Below, one piece after another: positions 1 through 10,882 of a DNA stretch of 64,000 bases. The DNA comes from Oikopleura dioica (taxonomy: Eukaryota > Chordata > Appendicularia > Copelata > Oikopleuridae). The translations under genes and the position numbers were made by a program. Each line of letters opens with the position of its first letter. Position 1 is the stretch's first letter. The notes beneath the pieces were generated by a model. It was not told the origin of the DNA, did no database searches, and worked only from the letters and a program-made list of their open reading frames with translations. Location: assembly GCA_907165135.1 (NCBI GenBank), contig OU015569.1, positions 558,001 through 622,000 on the forward strand, read 5' to 3'.

Positions 1-281
1 TGGAAAAGAGAGAATCAGAAACAGTCACAAAAAAGGGGGAATTTCGATTTTGAAGAAACTAACTTTTTAAAAATTATTAAAAAAAAATTAAAAATATTCC
101 AGTTTTTGGAAATTAAATTTAATAAAGCGCCCGTGGTGATGATTTTTTTGTGCGGAATTGAAAAATTTACTCGTGATAATTGAGAATTTGTAAATGATGC
201 TTAATTTAAAATTAGATAAATAATAAAGAAGTGGTGAATGGTTAAAATGAAGGGAGAAGTGAGCAGACTGTAACTGGCAAG

Positions 282-3200
282 CTACATGTTGTACTGGGCG
301 GCGAGCTTTTCCGAAAGTGGTGCTGGAAACTGGCTCCGGAAGTTCGTCCATTGCACTTCCCCGACCTGAAGTTTTTGGGTGAGGGAAGAACACAGGCTCA
401 GAAACCTGTGTTGGAAACCTGACTCTTTTCTACACAGATTCATAAGCCCAAAAATTCAAATTTTATAATTATTAATTTTAGCGGTTTTTTATTCTTTCTT
501 TAAAAAGATGTCTCAGTAACTGGAAATTGGGAAGAGCTAATATTTGAAATATTAGCTCTGATTAGTCGTTTATGATTTCATCAAGAAAAATGTCAAAAAA
601 GAGTCGCTTCAAAAATTAGACTCTGAATAGGTTTAATTTGGCTTTGGTGAGTCAGAAAGATTACTCTTGGGTAAGTTACTCGTGATGAGACTGGAGTAGG
701 AATGCGGCGGCGATTTCCAATAATTCGAACAAGAATTTAAAACATGTCTTTTCAAATTCTAGTTTCAAAAATAAGCAAGAAAAATAGACAGTAGCCTTGT
801 CTGCCGAAGTGACTTACCTGCGCGCGGAACTCGTTCAAAATCTGCGAGAACATCTGTTTTAGATCCTCCTTTGGATTGATCCAGGAGACGATCGCGTCGA
901 TGAAGTATATTAATTCCTGAAATATACTTTGGTTAAAAATAAATAATCTTCAAAATTACATGAACGGCGGCGGCAGCGTTCTCCCTGATCATGAGGCACA
1001 TTCCCCTGAAAGCGGAGTCTTTTTCCTCGTTGTCGCGAATGTTCCTCAAGCTGGTGCACCAGGTGCGGATGAACTGGCCCAAGAAAGGGGCCACTTCTTT
1101 GTGGCAGTACAGACCTAGCCGGCCCAAAGTGATTCCCGTGTTTTCCAAAAGCGTCTTTGGCGTCGTCACCCGCCGCGAAATGTCGATAAGCGGCGGCAAA
1201 ACCGTCTTTTAGCCATTTTTCATTTTTGAAACGATAAAAAATGCAGTACCTGGATGTGCTGCTTCATCCCTTCGCCGTGGACGATGGCCACTTCGCCGAT
1301 CGCCCAGCAAGCGTTGTTACAAACGGAAATGTAGTCCGGATTTAGGTTTCTTCGAAAATTTCAACAATTTATCGGTGAAAAAAAATGGAAATATTCAAAC
1401 TACCGGTGGTTTTCCTCAAATCTCGAACAGCGCCGCCACTGCGAGTTTCGAGGCTCCTGATTGGCAAAGCTCAAAAATGTCTCCAAATCTGGAGACAGTT
1501 AAGATTAATTATTTTTATAATTATTGAATAATTAATAATATTGTTTAAAACAATTTAAAAGATCGTTGAACGTGTTGAAACATTCCTAGCAAGAATTGGC
1601 AGTAGTTGATTGACGCAGGGCTGGACAAGTTTGAAGCAGGCTTTGGTTAGATCGCCCAGGAGCGCAAACGCTGAAAGAGCGAGTTGAAACAGAAAGAGGC
1701 ATTGTTCGCTTCTCACCTGATTGTCGCACTTCTGGCAGCGGGTCCATCATACACGAGCCCATCAAGTTCAGCAGATTGCTTTGCGCGACCAAGGGCTCTA
1801 GAATGTTCCCCATTCCCTCGGCGAGGCCTTGGACAAGTTCAAATCAAAGCCGGGTTATTAAGTTGGCTTTAGTTGCAGAATAGGTTAGGGTTAGCGTAAC
1901 ACATCCCATTCTGATGACCAAAGAATGACCAGTTTCTGAATAATTTGCGACAAAAATCGAGAAGCCGCTTGCGGCTTCGAGTAAAAGGAAAAAAATAGCC
2001 GCGCTTCGAGCGGCTAAAGCTATCTTGTACTCGAAACCGCAAGCGGCTTCTCGATTTTTGTCGCAAATTATTCAGAAACTGGTAATTTTTTGGGCAGCAA
2101 AATCCGGGATGTCCCTTCCTGGTAAAAATCCCTTCCTGGTAAAAATCCCTTCCTGGTAAAATTCCCTTCCTGGTAAAACTTTTTTTCTTTACCAGGAAGG
2201 GATTTTTACCAGGAAGGGAATTTTAGCAGGAAGGGAAAATCGAAATGTCAAATAAGTCAAAACATAAAATGAGCTCATTGCCCTATGAAATTATTTACTC
2301 GACCCCTCTCTGAGCATATTTTTATCGATTTTTAGAATTTGTTATTATCTAATATAATTTAGGCTGCCAACGCCAAGCGTGCTAGAAGGCCCAACCTTAC
2401 GTTTTGAACGCACTGGAGACCTGTTTTCATTATTTTGTTTTTCTTACCGGAAACTTACCTCGATTATTCGACATACGGAGGGGTTTTTCATATAGAGCTC
2501 TATATGAAAATCCATGTTGGGTTGTATCTGCCCCACCCTAAACGGAATCCTAACCCAAACTCGAGTCCGTCAAGAGATATCAAAAGCCAGACAAGAGCCC
2601 TATCCGGGATAGGCTATCCCGAACCCTGATTCTAAACCAAGTGCGAATCCGTCGGAATCAATCTGAGCCCAAATACGATTTTGAACTCAACCCAAACAGC
2701 ATTCCTGAATGAATGATTCTGAATGACTTGATCAACTCATAAATGAAAGAAAAACAAAATAATGAAAACCGGTCTCCAGTGCGTTCAAAACGTAAGGTTG
2801 GGCCTTCTAGCACGCTTGGCGTTGGCAGCCTAAATTATATTAGATAATAACAAATTCTAAAAATCGATAAAAATATGCTCAGAGGGGGGTCGAGTAAATA
2901 ATTTCATAGGTAAATGTGCTCATTTTATGTTTTGACTAATTTGACATTTCGATTTTCCCTTCCTGGTAAAATTCCTTTCCTGGTAAAAATCCCTTCCTGG
3001 TAAAGAAAAAAAGTTTTACCAGGAAGGGAATTTTACCAGGAAGGGATTTTTACCAGGAAGGGATTTTTACCAGGAAGGGACACCCCGCAAAATCCTCGTT
3101 TTTGAACTACGTTGCCTGAAAGCAAATCCAAAGCGACAATGGCAAAGTCCTTGTTTGGCGGCTCATGATCCGAGTTTTCTTGATAAAGTCGATCTTGGAG

Positions 3201-6200
3201 AAGCGTTTGTTCTACCAGTTTTACGCAGCGCTAAATCGCGAAATTAAATCGATAGAATTTGAGGAAAAGAGGCATTGCGGTTTAAAAATAGACCGGAAAT
3301 TGCTAAGTTGACAAAAAAATTGAGCATTACTTAATTCGTAGGGATCATTGATGGCCCCATTTCCGGTCTATTTTTTTAACCAAAATATCATATTTCCATT
3401 TCCTCATTTTTTCATCCCCAAGAGCGCAGTAAAAATCGACAATAATTCAATTTCGCAATACCGAGGGCACCTGTGTAGAAAACCTGACTCAGGGTGCTGA
3501 AAAAGCTAAAAATGTAGCTACTTTAGGACCCTGACTCAGGTTTTCTACACAGGTGCCTTCAGTATTGCGAAATTGAATTATTGTCGATTTTTATGACGCC
3601 TTTGGGGATGAAAAAATGAGGAAATGGAAATATGGCATTTTGGTTTAAAAAATAGAGTTGTCGATCTGGGTAGTACCTGAAAGACGGCTTCGGAATAGGG
3701 CTGAAAGCCGGGGCCCATGGCTGTGGCGACGGAGCTGAGACACTCCAGCAAAGGAAACAGGTCGCGATCGTCGTCCTAGAGCGCTTTAGATTTGCATGAA
3801 TTTATGGAGAGTTACCGCGAGGCCGTGCCATTTGTTGAACAGCGATGGCATCAGTTTATCCACGTATTCCTGCTTGTTCAAGTGGCCGCCAACCGAATCT
3901 GCCAGAGTGCCTCATTTCAGGATCCAAAAAGAAGGGCCATATTGAAAACGTAAATTTTAAAAAGAAAAATTTGGAAAACTTTAAATAAAAATCACATTTA
4001 AAAAAGTGGCGAAAAGTCAAAAGGTCAAGGGCGTGTTCTGAAAAGGCCGCGGGGCAAATTCAGAATCGTCCAGAGTTAACTCGCCTCAGGCGAGCGCTAG
4101 GCAGGCGCTGACGTTCAAATCAATATTTGAGAAAAGTTCATCGATTTCTCCCAGAAAACACTTCTCGGGCGAAATTACGCGGGATTAGATAAAATTGTGT
4201 TTTCGAAGTTGAAAATTCTAGAATTTTTTAACAAATAATTTATAAAAAAATAATAACTAAATGAATAAAACAATTAATTATCTTAATTAATTAATCTAAA
4301 TTTAAATAATAAAAAATAACTAATTCAAAAGTAATATTTTGGATCAGTTCCTATGGCGTCGTACAAAATGAGCAAGTTCTTTTTCTGGTATTTGGAAAAG
4401 GCGAAGACGAGCGTGTCGAGGATGTAGGTCAAGTAGGGGACGAGTTCGCCACAGGCTTCTTCCTCCAGAGTCGCAAAGGCCGAGCAGGCGGCTTCTTGGA
4501 CGCGCTTGTTGTGGTCCACGATGCGCTGCAGAAGCTCGTTGATCAGCGGCTTTAGATACGTGTCTAAAAAAGGCTGGCTTAGCTCAGAGTTTGAGAGCAG
4601 GAAATAGAATGCGGGAAGGGGTTTACTAACCGTGGGAGACCATCGACTGCTGGACGATCCAGGAAGAGTACCTCGAGAGCGTCCAGCAAGTAATACTCCT
4701 GACAAGGGCTTTCTTGTCGGCCAGTCGCTGGATGAGATAGGGCACAACTTGCGGCAGGTGCTCCGCCATTCCGCTCGAGCATCCGTCAGAAATGGCGCCC
4801 AGAACAAGAATGCCTAGCCAAGTTCAAAGCGAGCCTCCTTTTTGGCGTTTTTATTAACCCACACGTACAAAAGTAACGTTATTTTTCATCATCACTCGAT
4901 CTACTCATTCTTTTTCCTAGGCTAGGACTCAGAAAGTCCTGGACTAAGAAAGCTGTGGAGAAAACCTGAGTCAAGGCCTGAAAGATCCTCAATGAAAAGC
5001 CGCGTAGTGGTATTTATAGAAAATTAAGCCGCGGAGCGGCTTCGCAAAGTCACATTTTCAACCTATAATTAAATTCTGGCGAAGCCGCTTCGCGGCTTCT
5101 TTTTTTCAAAAGCCGCTAATATAGATCTTTTAGCCCCTGACTCAGGTTTTCTACACATGTTGCTGCGGCTTTTTTAAACAAAAAAATAATTTGAAAACTA
5201 ATAAAAAACAGCTAATTAGTTTTTCGGAAAAAGCCGCACGCCGCTCTATAGAATGCTTTTTAAAACTTATGTTCACCTTTGGCCGGGTGCACGGGTTCGC
5301 CCAAAATAACGGCGAATATAAAAAAAGCAGAATCAAAGCCATAAAAAAGCAGCGCGCTAAAACGCTGGCCAAGGTCAACATTTGAACTTTTCCTGATTCG
5401 CGATAGACCCAGTCGTTGTGGTAGAGCACCTCCTCGAGCTTGGGCAGTACATGGGGCTTAGAAGTGGGCTGAGCAAAAGAAAAAACGCGATTCAATTGAA
5501 AAACGCGCAGACAAGAATTTTAATCATGTCCTGGCACGCCAAACATTTCTTTCTGCAGACAAAACACCCGTCTACCAAAGTAACGCTGCTGAGCAGGGTT
5601 CGGTAATTTGAGCTCAAGCTAAAACTCATTTTGGCTAGACGCTCAAATTTCCTCAAATTCAGAACTCAAAGTGACTTGAGAAATCATTTTGAGAAGATTT
5701 GAGAGTTTTGAGTTTTTGGGAGATTTGCGAGTTTTGAGTTTTCAAAACTCAAATGAAGCGAGCGCTTCCTTGATTGGCTCATGGATTGCCAGAATTGATT
5801 TCTCACGCGAGCTCTCATCTCTGAGTTCTCAAAACTCAAATTAAAAAACGTGAGTCTCAAGCTTTGTTTCCTTGAGTTTTAGCGTGAGCTCAAATTACCG
5901 AACCCTGCTGCTGAGTACGTTCCTTTAGTTCTATTTTCTTGCAAAATTGACAATTATTTAATTAAAAAATTTCAATCAAAATCAAAACTGTTGATTTTCT
6001 GAGTTAAATTTTAAGCGGCTCAATTTTGAGTTTTCAGTGTAAAATAATCAAAATTAAAAATCAATTAAAATTTACTAATTAATATTATTTTACACTGAAA
6101 ACTCAAAATTGAGCCGCTAGAAATTGGACTCAGAAAATAAACATCAAGTAAAAGCGAAAGTGATAAAGTATAGAAATTAAAATTATTTGCTTCTTAAATA

Positions 6201-9200
6201 TTTTATTTTTGAAGAAAAACAAAATATTTAAAAAAGCAAATAATTTCGATTTTTATTAAACTTATCACTTTAGCCTTTGAAGAGATAGAACACTACTCGT
6301 CACATAGATATATTTTCCGATAAGCGTTCATCGTTTACGAAACGATGAGCATCGCCTCATGTCACTTCAGCGCGGGTCAAATTTGATCAATTGTAAAAAG
6401 CCGGCTCAGGCGCGCGATAAGGACGGTCATTACTGTGAGACACATTTGTTAGCACCTACTAACTCGAGCTGACCTTTAGCTGCGGATTTTTTTTATTGCC
6501 GGAAGAACAAAAAATTACTGTACCTCTTATAATTTCAAAATTGTAGAAAAATCTCCAATTTATCAGATTTTCTACAATTTTGATACATAACAAATCTGGG
6601 GCTAGAAAATCCGTTAAATAGGGGACCCCCTTGAGGAATTTTAAATCCATTAAAATCGGGATACTCTGCTCAGTAATCATCTAGGTCCTCATTTTAACGG
6701 ATTTTCCATTCTTCCAGACGGTACCCTAATTAACGGGCTCGAAAATCCGTTAACAAGGGGACCCCCTTAAGGAAATCTAAATCCGTTACAATCGGGACCC
6801 CTTATTAAATAAATCTCGGTTGTCATTTTAACGGATTTAATAAAGCATTCCTCAAGAGGGTTCCCTTGTTAATGGATTTGCTTCCCCAGAGCCCCAAAAT
6901 TGAAAAAAATGTAGCTCAGCCCGCGCCAGAATGTCATCTTTGAAAACGTTGGAAAGCTGGTCGAGCGCGGCGGCCGAGCACTTGCGAATGTTCCAGTCGG
7001 CCATTGGGTCTTCGTCTTCGTCGTCGGACTCGCCGTCTCCGCCGCCGTGCATTCTAGCGCGGTGGTGTCGAGGACGGATGTCTTGCTCCGAGTCTGGCAC
7101 GTTCTCGTCGTCCTGAACGAACAGATTATTTCGCAGAACTGTTTTGCTGAAAATTTAATGGCGCTCTTTCCTTTTTCGCGCGAATCGATGCAATTGACGC
7201 AGTTCAATTGAGAACGAATTAATAATTATTGAACCACACCAATTTTAACGTGAAATAAAAAAAATCACAAATTAAAGAAAACGATCGAAAAACAAAAAAA
7301 AAATTTTTCTACCAAATAATCAATTTTGATTTCACAATTTTTAATTTACATTTCCAACTCTGATTTTAACTATGGAACAAAAATTGAGTTGTGAACTTTT
7401 TATTTTGCTTTCAAAGCAATTGTCATTAAAAATTGCGGAGTCGATTCTTTTTAACGGTTTTGTCAAAAAGTCGTAATGATTTCCGGAAGGATCTATTAGC
7501 CAGCGAGATGGGTTGCTTGGCGAGATCGATTGGGATTTGGCCGAAGACGGGTTCGGCTCACGAAAAAAAATGGTGGGTGAGCGCGGTCTCGAGAGAGCGC
7601 TGTTGTCTCTTGGTGGGTTACCTCGGTGCGGAATCGACTAGCGCCCACGCCGTCGACCATTGCCTTTAAAAAGAGTCTGCTTCAGCTTGAGAGACGCACA
7701 ACAACACTCGACCAAGTGAAAAAAGCAAAACGCAAAACAACAAAAACGCGAGAGAAAAAAAATAAAACCGCCATCTTCAAACTACAAAAAAAAACGCAAA
7801 AGAACGAATCCAACGCTTGCAGAAGTTTGAAGAATAACCAAAAAATAGACGAAGTAAAAAAAAAACGCGATGCCATTGACCGACGATTTGACTGAAGAAA
7901 ACTTCCAGGAAAGATTCGACCAGTTTCTGGACGGCTACATCCGCAGAGAGCTCCAAAAGGTGAGACTTTTTATTTTCGACTATTTAACCCCTCTTGGCAG
8001 CGCTCCAACAAAATGGCCTCTCTCCCTCTCCTTTTTAATTAAACTCTAACTTATGCTAATAATATTTAAAGCCGGCTGAACAGATCCTCGAGGAGCTGCA
8101 AAACAACGACTTGGACATCGAAGGCATCATCAACCAAAGTTGAAATCAACGAGGACCACCAGCGCAATTTTGACATTTTAAGAATTTCGGAAAATTTTCG
8201 AAGAAAAAAAACGTCAAAATCGACTTCTTATTTTAACCCTTTTTCTGCTTTCCTTTTTCTTTGTTAAAAAAGTACTACGATACATTTTACGGCCAATGCA
8301 AAAAGTACTTTCCATGAAAAAAAAACTTTACAAAACTCGCCATTTAGACCAAAAAAAACACTCACGCCTGCATAAATAATAAATAAATATACTCTTTAAA
8401 AATCCAGAAAATCGAAATTGGACTATTTCTTTTGAATTGAATTTCTTGAAAACGTAGCGAAATAAGAAAAAAATGCGGAGATTCTTTTTCTTGTCTGATT
8501 CAATTTAAAAATGACCGAATTTAAAACATCGCTGTTCAATATTTGTAACGTACCTCGTCTCCTCGCAGCGCCATCACGTCGGTCTCCGAATATCGCATTC
8601 CATTGATAAGGACAGGTATCAGGTGGTTTAAAAAAGGCCCCAGAACTTGGATGCATTCTTGTTGCTCGGCCAGTGCCATCCAGAACTCGCACGCTTCTAG
8701 CGCTACTTTCTCGTCTTCGTCCTTTTTTTTGAGCTCGGCAACCTGTGTAAAAACCTGAGTCAGGCTTCTGAAAGAGCTTGAAACGCTTCCAAAACCCTGA
8801 CTCAAGTTTCTTAGTTTCTGACTCAGGTTGCCGAGCCCTGCCTGGGTCTGTTTAAGCATGTATCTGACGAGGTCGTCCATGGAAGGCTGTAGCTTCTCGA
8901 AGTGAAACTCCTGGATCATGACAAGTCCTCTGCAGACGTAGCGGCGAACATCTGGACTGTCGTCTTCCGCCAATTTGAAGAGGGCGCGCAGGAAGTCGTC
9001 GATGTGCTTGGAGACGATGCCGCTGCGGCTGTGGATGAAGTGGTTGATGCAGTTGACCGACTGGGAGCGGATTTTGGCGTTTTGGAAGCCGCAGTAGCGC
9101 AGAAACGTCTCGATCAAATTGTTGAGGACTGGCTCCATTTCTTCCTGGTCGAGCTGGTCTTGGCAGTCTTCGCAGAGCTTGACGAAGGTTGAGAAGGCGC

Positions 9201-9715
9201 CATCTATGCACTCGTCCCTGCCCGTGTCCAGCATCTGGTGCAGACAGGGAAACAGCTCCGGCCAGTACTGGAGCCCTACTTTGGAGGCGAGAGTGGTGAC
9301 GACGATGCTACCCGTCGCCCTGATCAGTTGAGAGGGGTCGCTCACTGCTTTGATCACTTCGCTCTTTATGAAATGCAGCCTTTGCATCATGACTTGTGGA
9401 TTCATTACGTTAAAATACTGTCGGATGTTGTTTTTGAGAATGAGGCCGGCCAAACTTCTCGTCGTTTCGGATTCGGTGCGCAGTGGGTCGAGCGAGGCAG
9501 ATAGAATTATTGCTAAAAAGAAATAAAATATTAGAAAGTTTGTTTTGTTTACCTAGATAGTTGTGAAAGTCTGGGTAATTGTTGAGCTCTTGTAATCTCT
9601 GTTGAACTTGTCTGTGAACCTCATTGTCCGAGCTCTGTGAATTGTGCAGCAGATCGAGAATCGCTCGAAGATCATTGTCGTTTGGAGTCCAGGATCCGTC
9701 TGCTGGCCCGTTCAT
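282..9715 (-). CDS. TNPO1: Transportin-1 (karyopherin beta-2), about 15 exons
   Basis: Nuclear import receptor that carries PY-NLS cargo through the pore and releases it on RanGTP. Exons from the start: 9553-9715, 8554-9512, about 6927-7112, 5393-5456, 4631-4813, 4351-4563, 3816-3910, 3677-3775, 3116-3230, 1717-1827, 1586-1670, 1250-1349, 960-1205, 818-916, 282-365. The protein matches the animal family end to end: N-terminal HEAT repeats (ending [10 protein letters not shown]), an acidic H8 loop ([13 protein letters not shown]), the very conserved [17 protein letters not shown] and [20 protein letters not shown], and the end EKLAAQYNM. Several introns lack GT: donors are GA after exons 4, 6 and 11, GC after exon 9, and no GT is available after exon 3. 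Each is required to keep the conserved frame. Exon 2 contains an in-frame MITE (8736-8850). Large introns carry repeats, and one carries an antisense gene. Confidence 0.93.
378..445. repeat. Degenerate MITE copy in the last transportin intron
   Basis: The stretch carries CAGAAACCTGTGTTGGAAACCTGACTC then TTCTACACAG in pieces, a decayed copy of the CTGAGTCAGG-family MITE seen many times in the window. The rest of this 452-bp intron (366-817) is AT-rich and shows nothing else I recognise. Confidence 0.5.
1925..2086. repeat. Long hairpin with GCCGC core in a transportin intron
   Basis: The two ends are inverted copies (CCAGTTTCTGAATAATTTGC near 1930, its complement near 2070) flanking inner stretches GAAGCCGCTTGCGGCTTCGAG and TAGCCGCGCTTCGAGCGGCTA. 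The GCCGC core resembles that of the longer CTGAGTCAGG-family MITEs and of the hairpin in the RNase H2A intron, so these elements may be related. It lies in the 1288-bp GC-AG intron at 1828-3115. Confidence 0.75.
2097..3093. mobile_element. Foldback element, about 1 kb, with subterminal tandem repeats
   Basis: The arms (about 2097-2440 and 2750-3093) are near-perfect inverted repeats. Each begins with four to six copies of CCTTCCTGGTAAAAAT, some in opposite orientation within the arm, followed by a unique part including AGGCTGCCAACGCCAAGCG and TTTTGAACGCACTGGAGACC. The central 310 bp holds no convincing gene. Inverted arms built from short tandem repeats match the layout of foldback DNA transposons. 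No transposase is present, so it would be non-autonomous. Confidence 0.8.
3350..3655. repeat. Inverted repeat carrying a MITE at its centre
   Basis: Outer arms of about 100 bp (around 3365-3465 and 3560-3655; shared strings include ATTTCCTCATTTTTTCATCCCC) surround a CTGAGTCAGG-family MITE at 3470-3562 with ACCTGTGTAGAAAACCTGAC and its complement. Either the MITE jumped into an older palindrome or the two move together. It occupies transportin intron 8. Confidence 0.75.
4945..5165. mobile_element. CTGAGTCAGG-family MITE, long form with GCCGC core
   Basis: The left end GTGGAGAAAACCTGAGTCAA and right end CTGACTCAGGTTTTCTACAC are inverted repeats. The core has a pair of GCCGC hairpins (AAGCCGCGGAGCGGCTTCGC, GAAGCCGCTTCGCGGCTTC). 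It sits in the GA-AG transportin intron 4814-5392. Confidence 0.75.
5591..6290. repeat. Three successive foldback repeats in a transportin intron
   Basis: The first palindrome runs 5591-5912, with ends CAGGGTTCGGTAATTTGAGC and the complement near 5890. The second runs about 5985-6125, with arms around TTTTGAGTTTTCAGTGTAAA. The third runs about 6160-6285, with arms of AAGTGATAAAG / AATTATTTGCTT type. Together they make up most of the 1.5-kb intron between transportin exons 3 and 4. No coding sequence is seen. Confidence 0.7.
6590..6890. repeat. AACGGATTTT-family repeat cluster
   Basis: Alternating forward and inverted copies of AAATCCGTTAA and TTTTAACGGATTT, often next to GGGGACCCCC, fill this stretch. 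Related arrays occur at 21,795-22,005 and 29,525-29,665, also inside introns, so this is a dispersed short family. Confidence 0.7.
7870..8143 (+). CDS. Unknown 53-residue protein nested in a transportin intron
   Basis: Two exons, 7870-7959 and 8072-8143, joined across a 112-bp GT-AG intron, give a 53-residue acidic protein beginning [16 protein letters not shown] and ending [11 protein letters not shown]. It is probably one long helix or two; I do not recognise the family. Support: the frame stays open and in phase across good splice sites (AAAAG/GTGAGA, TTTAAAG), and AATAAA signals lie at about 8378-8387. It lies entirely in the 1441-bp intron 7113-8553 of transportin on the opposite strand; that intron is unusually long for this genome, as if kept for the guest gene. 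The stretch 7200-7869 is probably its promoter and 5' leader. Confidence 0.6.
8736..8850. mobile_element. MITE inside a transportin coding exon
   Basis: Ends GAGCTCGGCAACCTGTG and its complement CAGGTTGCCGAGCCC flank inner CTGAGTCAGG arms, so this is a full member of the MITE family. It lies between conserved segments YMLKQTQ and [11 protein letters not shown] of transportin and keeps the frame open. On the minus strand it can also be read as a 99-bp GC-AG intron (8743-8841; CCAG/GCAGGG ... TACACAG/GTTGCC), which would remove almost all the extra residues. Confidence 0.85.
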
Positions 9716-9953
9716 CCCGCACTCAACAACTCAACTTTTCGTTACTCTCAGAAGCTTGGAAGTACAAGCAGATACAGTTTTTATTTTTGGCAGAATTTGC
9801 AGTTGCGGCTCTCGAAAGTGAAAATTGAACAGAAAAAGGAAGGTAAGAAAACATGAAATATCATTTTTTTTTAATTGAAAAGCATGAAATATTCGTTGTC
9901 GTTGTTTAAGAAACCAAACACCAAACTCATGCACTTTCGATCGCGATTTTTGA

Positions 9954-10741
9954 TCAGAGCTCATCGTGATCTACTTCGTCGGCTGGAGAAACTTCTTCTT
10001 CGTGGACGAGTTCTGCTCCTGTCCAGACTTCATCGAGGCATTCTTGGTCGTCGGGCTTCAAAACTCGCTGCCGGCAGATGAAGTCTTAATAGATCTCTTT
10101 AGACTTTTAAAGTTTTAAAACTGACCTTGGATGTCGACGTGCTGGTGGTGGAAGAACCAGTCTTCTATATCTTCTTCCGAGTTTTCCAAAATCGACTCGC
10201 ACTCCTTCTTCATTTGGGTCACTTCAGCACTCGGCTCGTCCCACATCTGATCATTTCTACTATTGAACTCAGCAAGGAGTACCCACCTCGTCAGGAATTC
10301 CAAGGTCGACCTGTACGCCGCGCTCTTTCAAGCTCTTCAGAGTCTCCATCGTTTGACTTTGGCCCTTCGCAAATCGTAACGAGCCAGTTCTTTCTTTGTG
10401 CATGTTGTATTCCAGAATCGCCTCGCAAATGTCTTCCAGACTTTCTATCAGACGCAGCTCGGAAGTAGCGTACTGAAAATAATAAATAAACAATTAGCAA
10501 GAAACTGTGCCCCGGAATCTTTGAAAAAAAAATGGGTTGGGTATCGAACCTTTATTTCTTTTTTCTTCCTGTCGAGCCCGTGTCCCGTCTGGAGCACTTC
10601 TTTCTTGCTGCCAGTTTCGCGGAGTCTGTCAGACAGTTCCAGCGTAAAATACTTGCAAGTTTCGCATTTGGTGGGCTCGATCAGACCCGGATTGTGGATG
10701 TCCGCGCCGACTGCCAGGACCAAAGAGGCCGAAAGATGCAT
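9954..10741 (-). CDS. CNPY: Canopy-family ER protein (CNPY3/4 type)
   Basis: Saposin-like chaperone of the endoplasmic reticulum; vertebrate CNPY3/4 help Toll-like receptors fold and reach the surface. Whether that role holds here is unknown. Exons: 10550-10741, 10287-10472, 10126-10246, 9954-10084, all with GT-AG introns. The N-terminus (MHLSASLVLAVGA) is a short signal peptide. Family signatures are CETCKYFTLEL, SLRFAKGQSQTM, VQVDLGIPDE, WDEPSAEV and DWFFHH, with paired cysteines for a saposin fold. The protein ends HDEL, a classical ER-retention signal, where vertebrate CNPY4 ends more degenerately. It lies 141 bp downstream of RNASEH2A and 238 bp upstream of TNPO1, all on one strand, so co-transcription is possible. 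Confidence 0.9.
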
Positions 10742-10882
10742 TCTTTTAGAAAAAAATCAACAAATAAAAGATACGAGTTGAGGAGATTCTTTTTATTTTT
10801 TTGTAAATGGCAGTGGCGATAAATAAAAAGAGAGAGAGAGTGAATGTTTTCCTTCCAAGCAGATTTTCAACCGAAAACTTGT

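Noticed and set aside
2095-3095. CCTTCCTGGTAAAAAT repeats as a CRISPR array
   Set aside because: There are no regular spacers, units are directly abutting and inverted, and the host is an animal.
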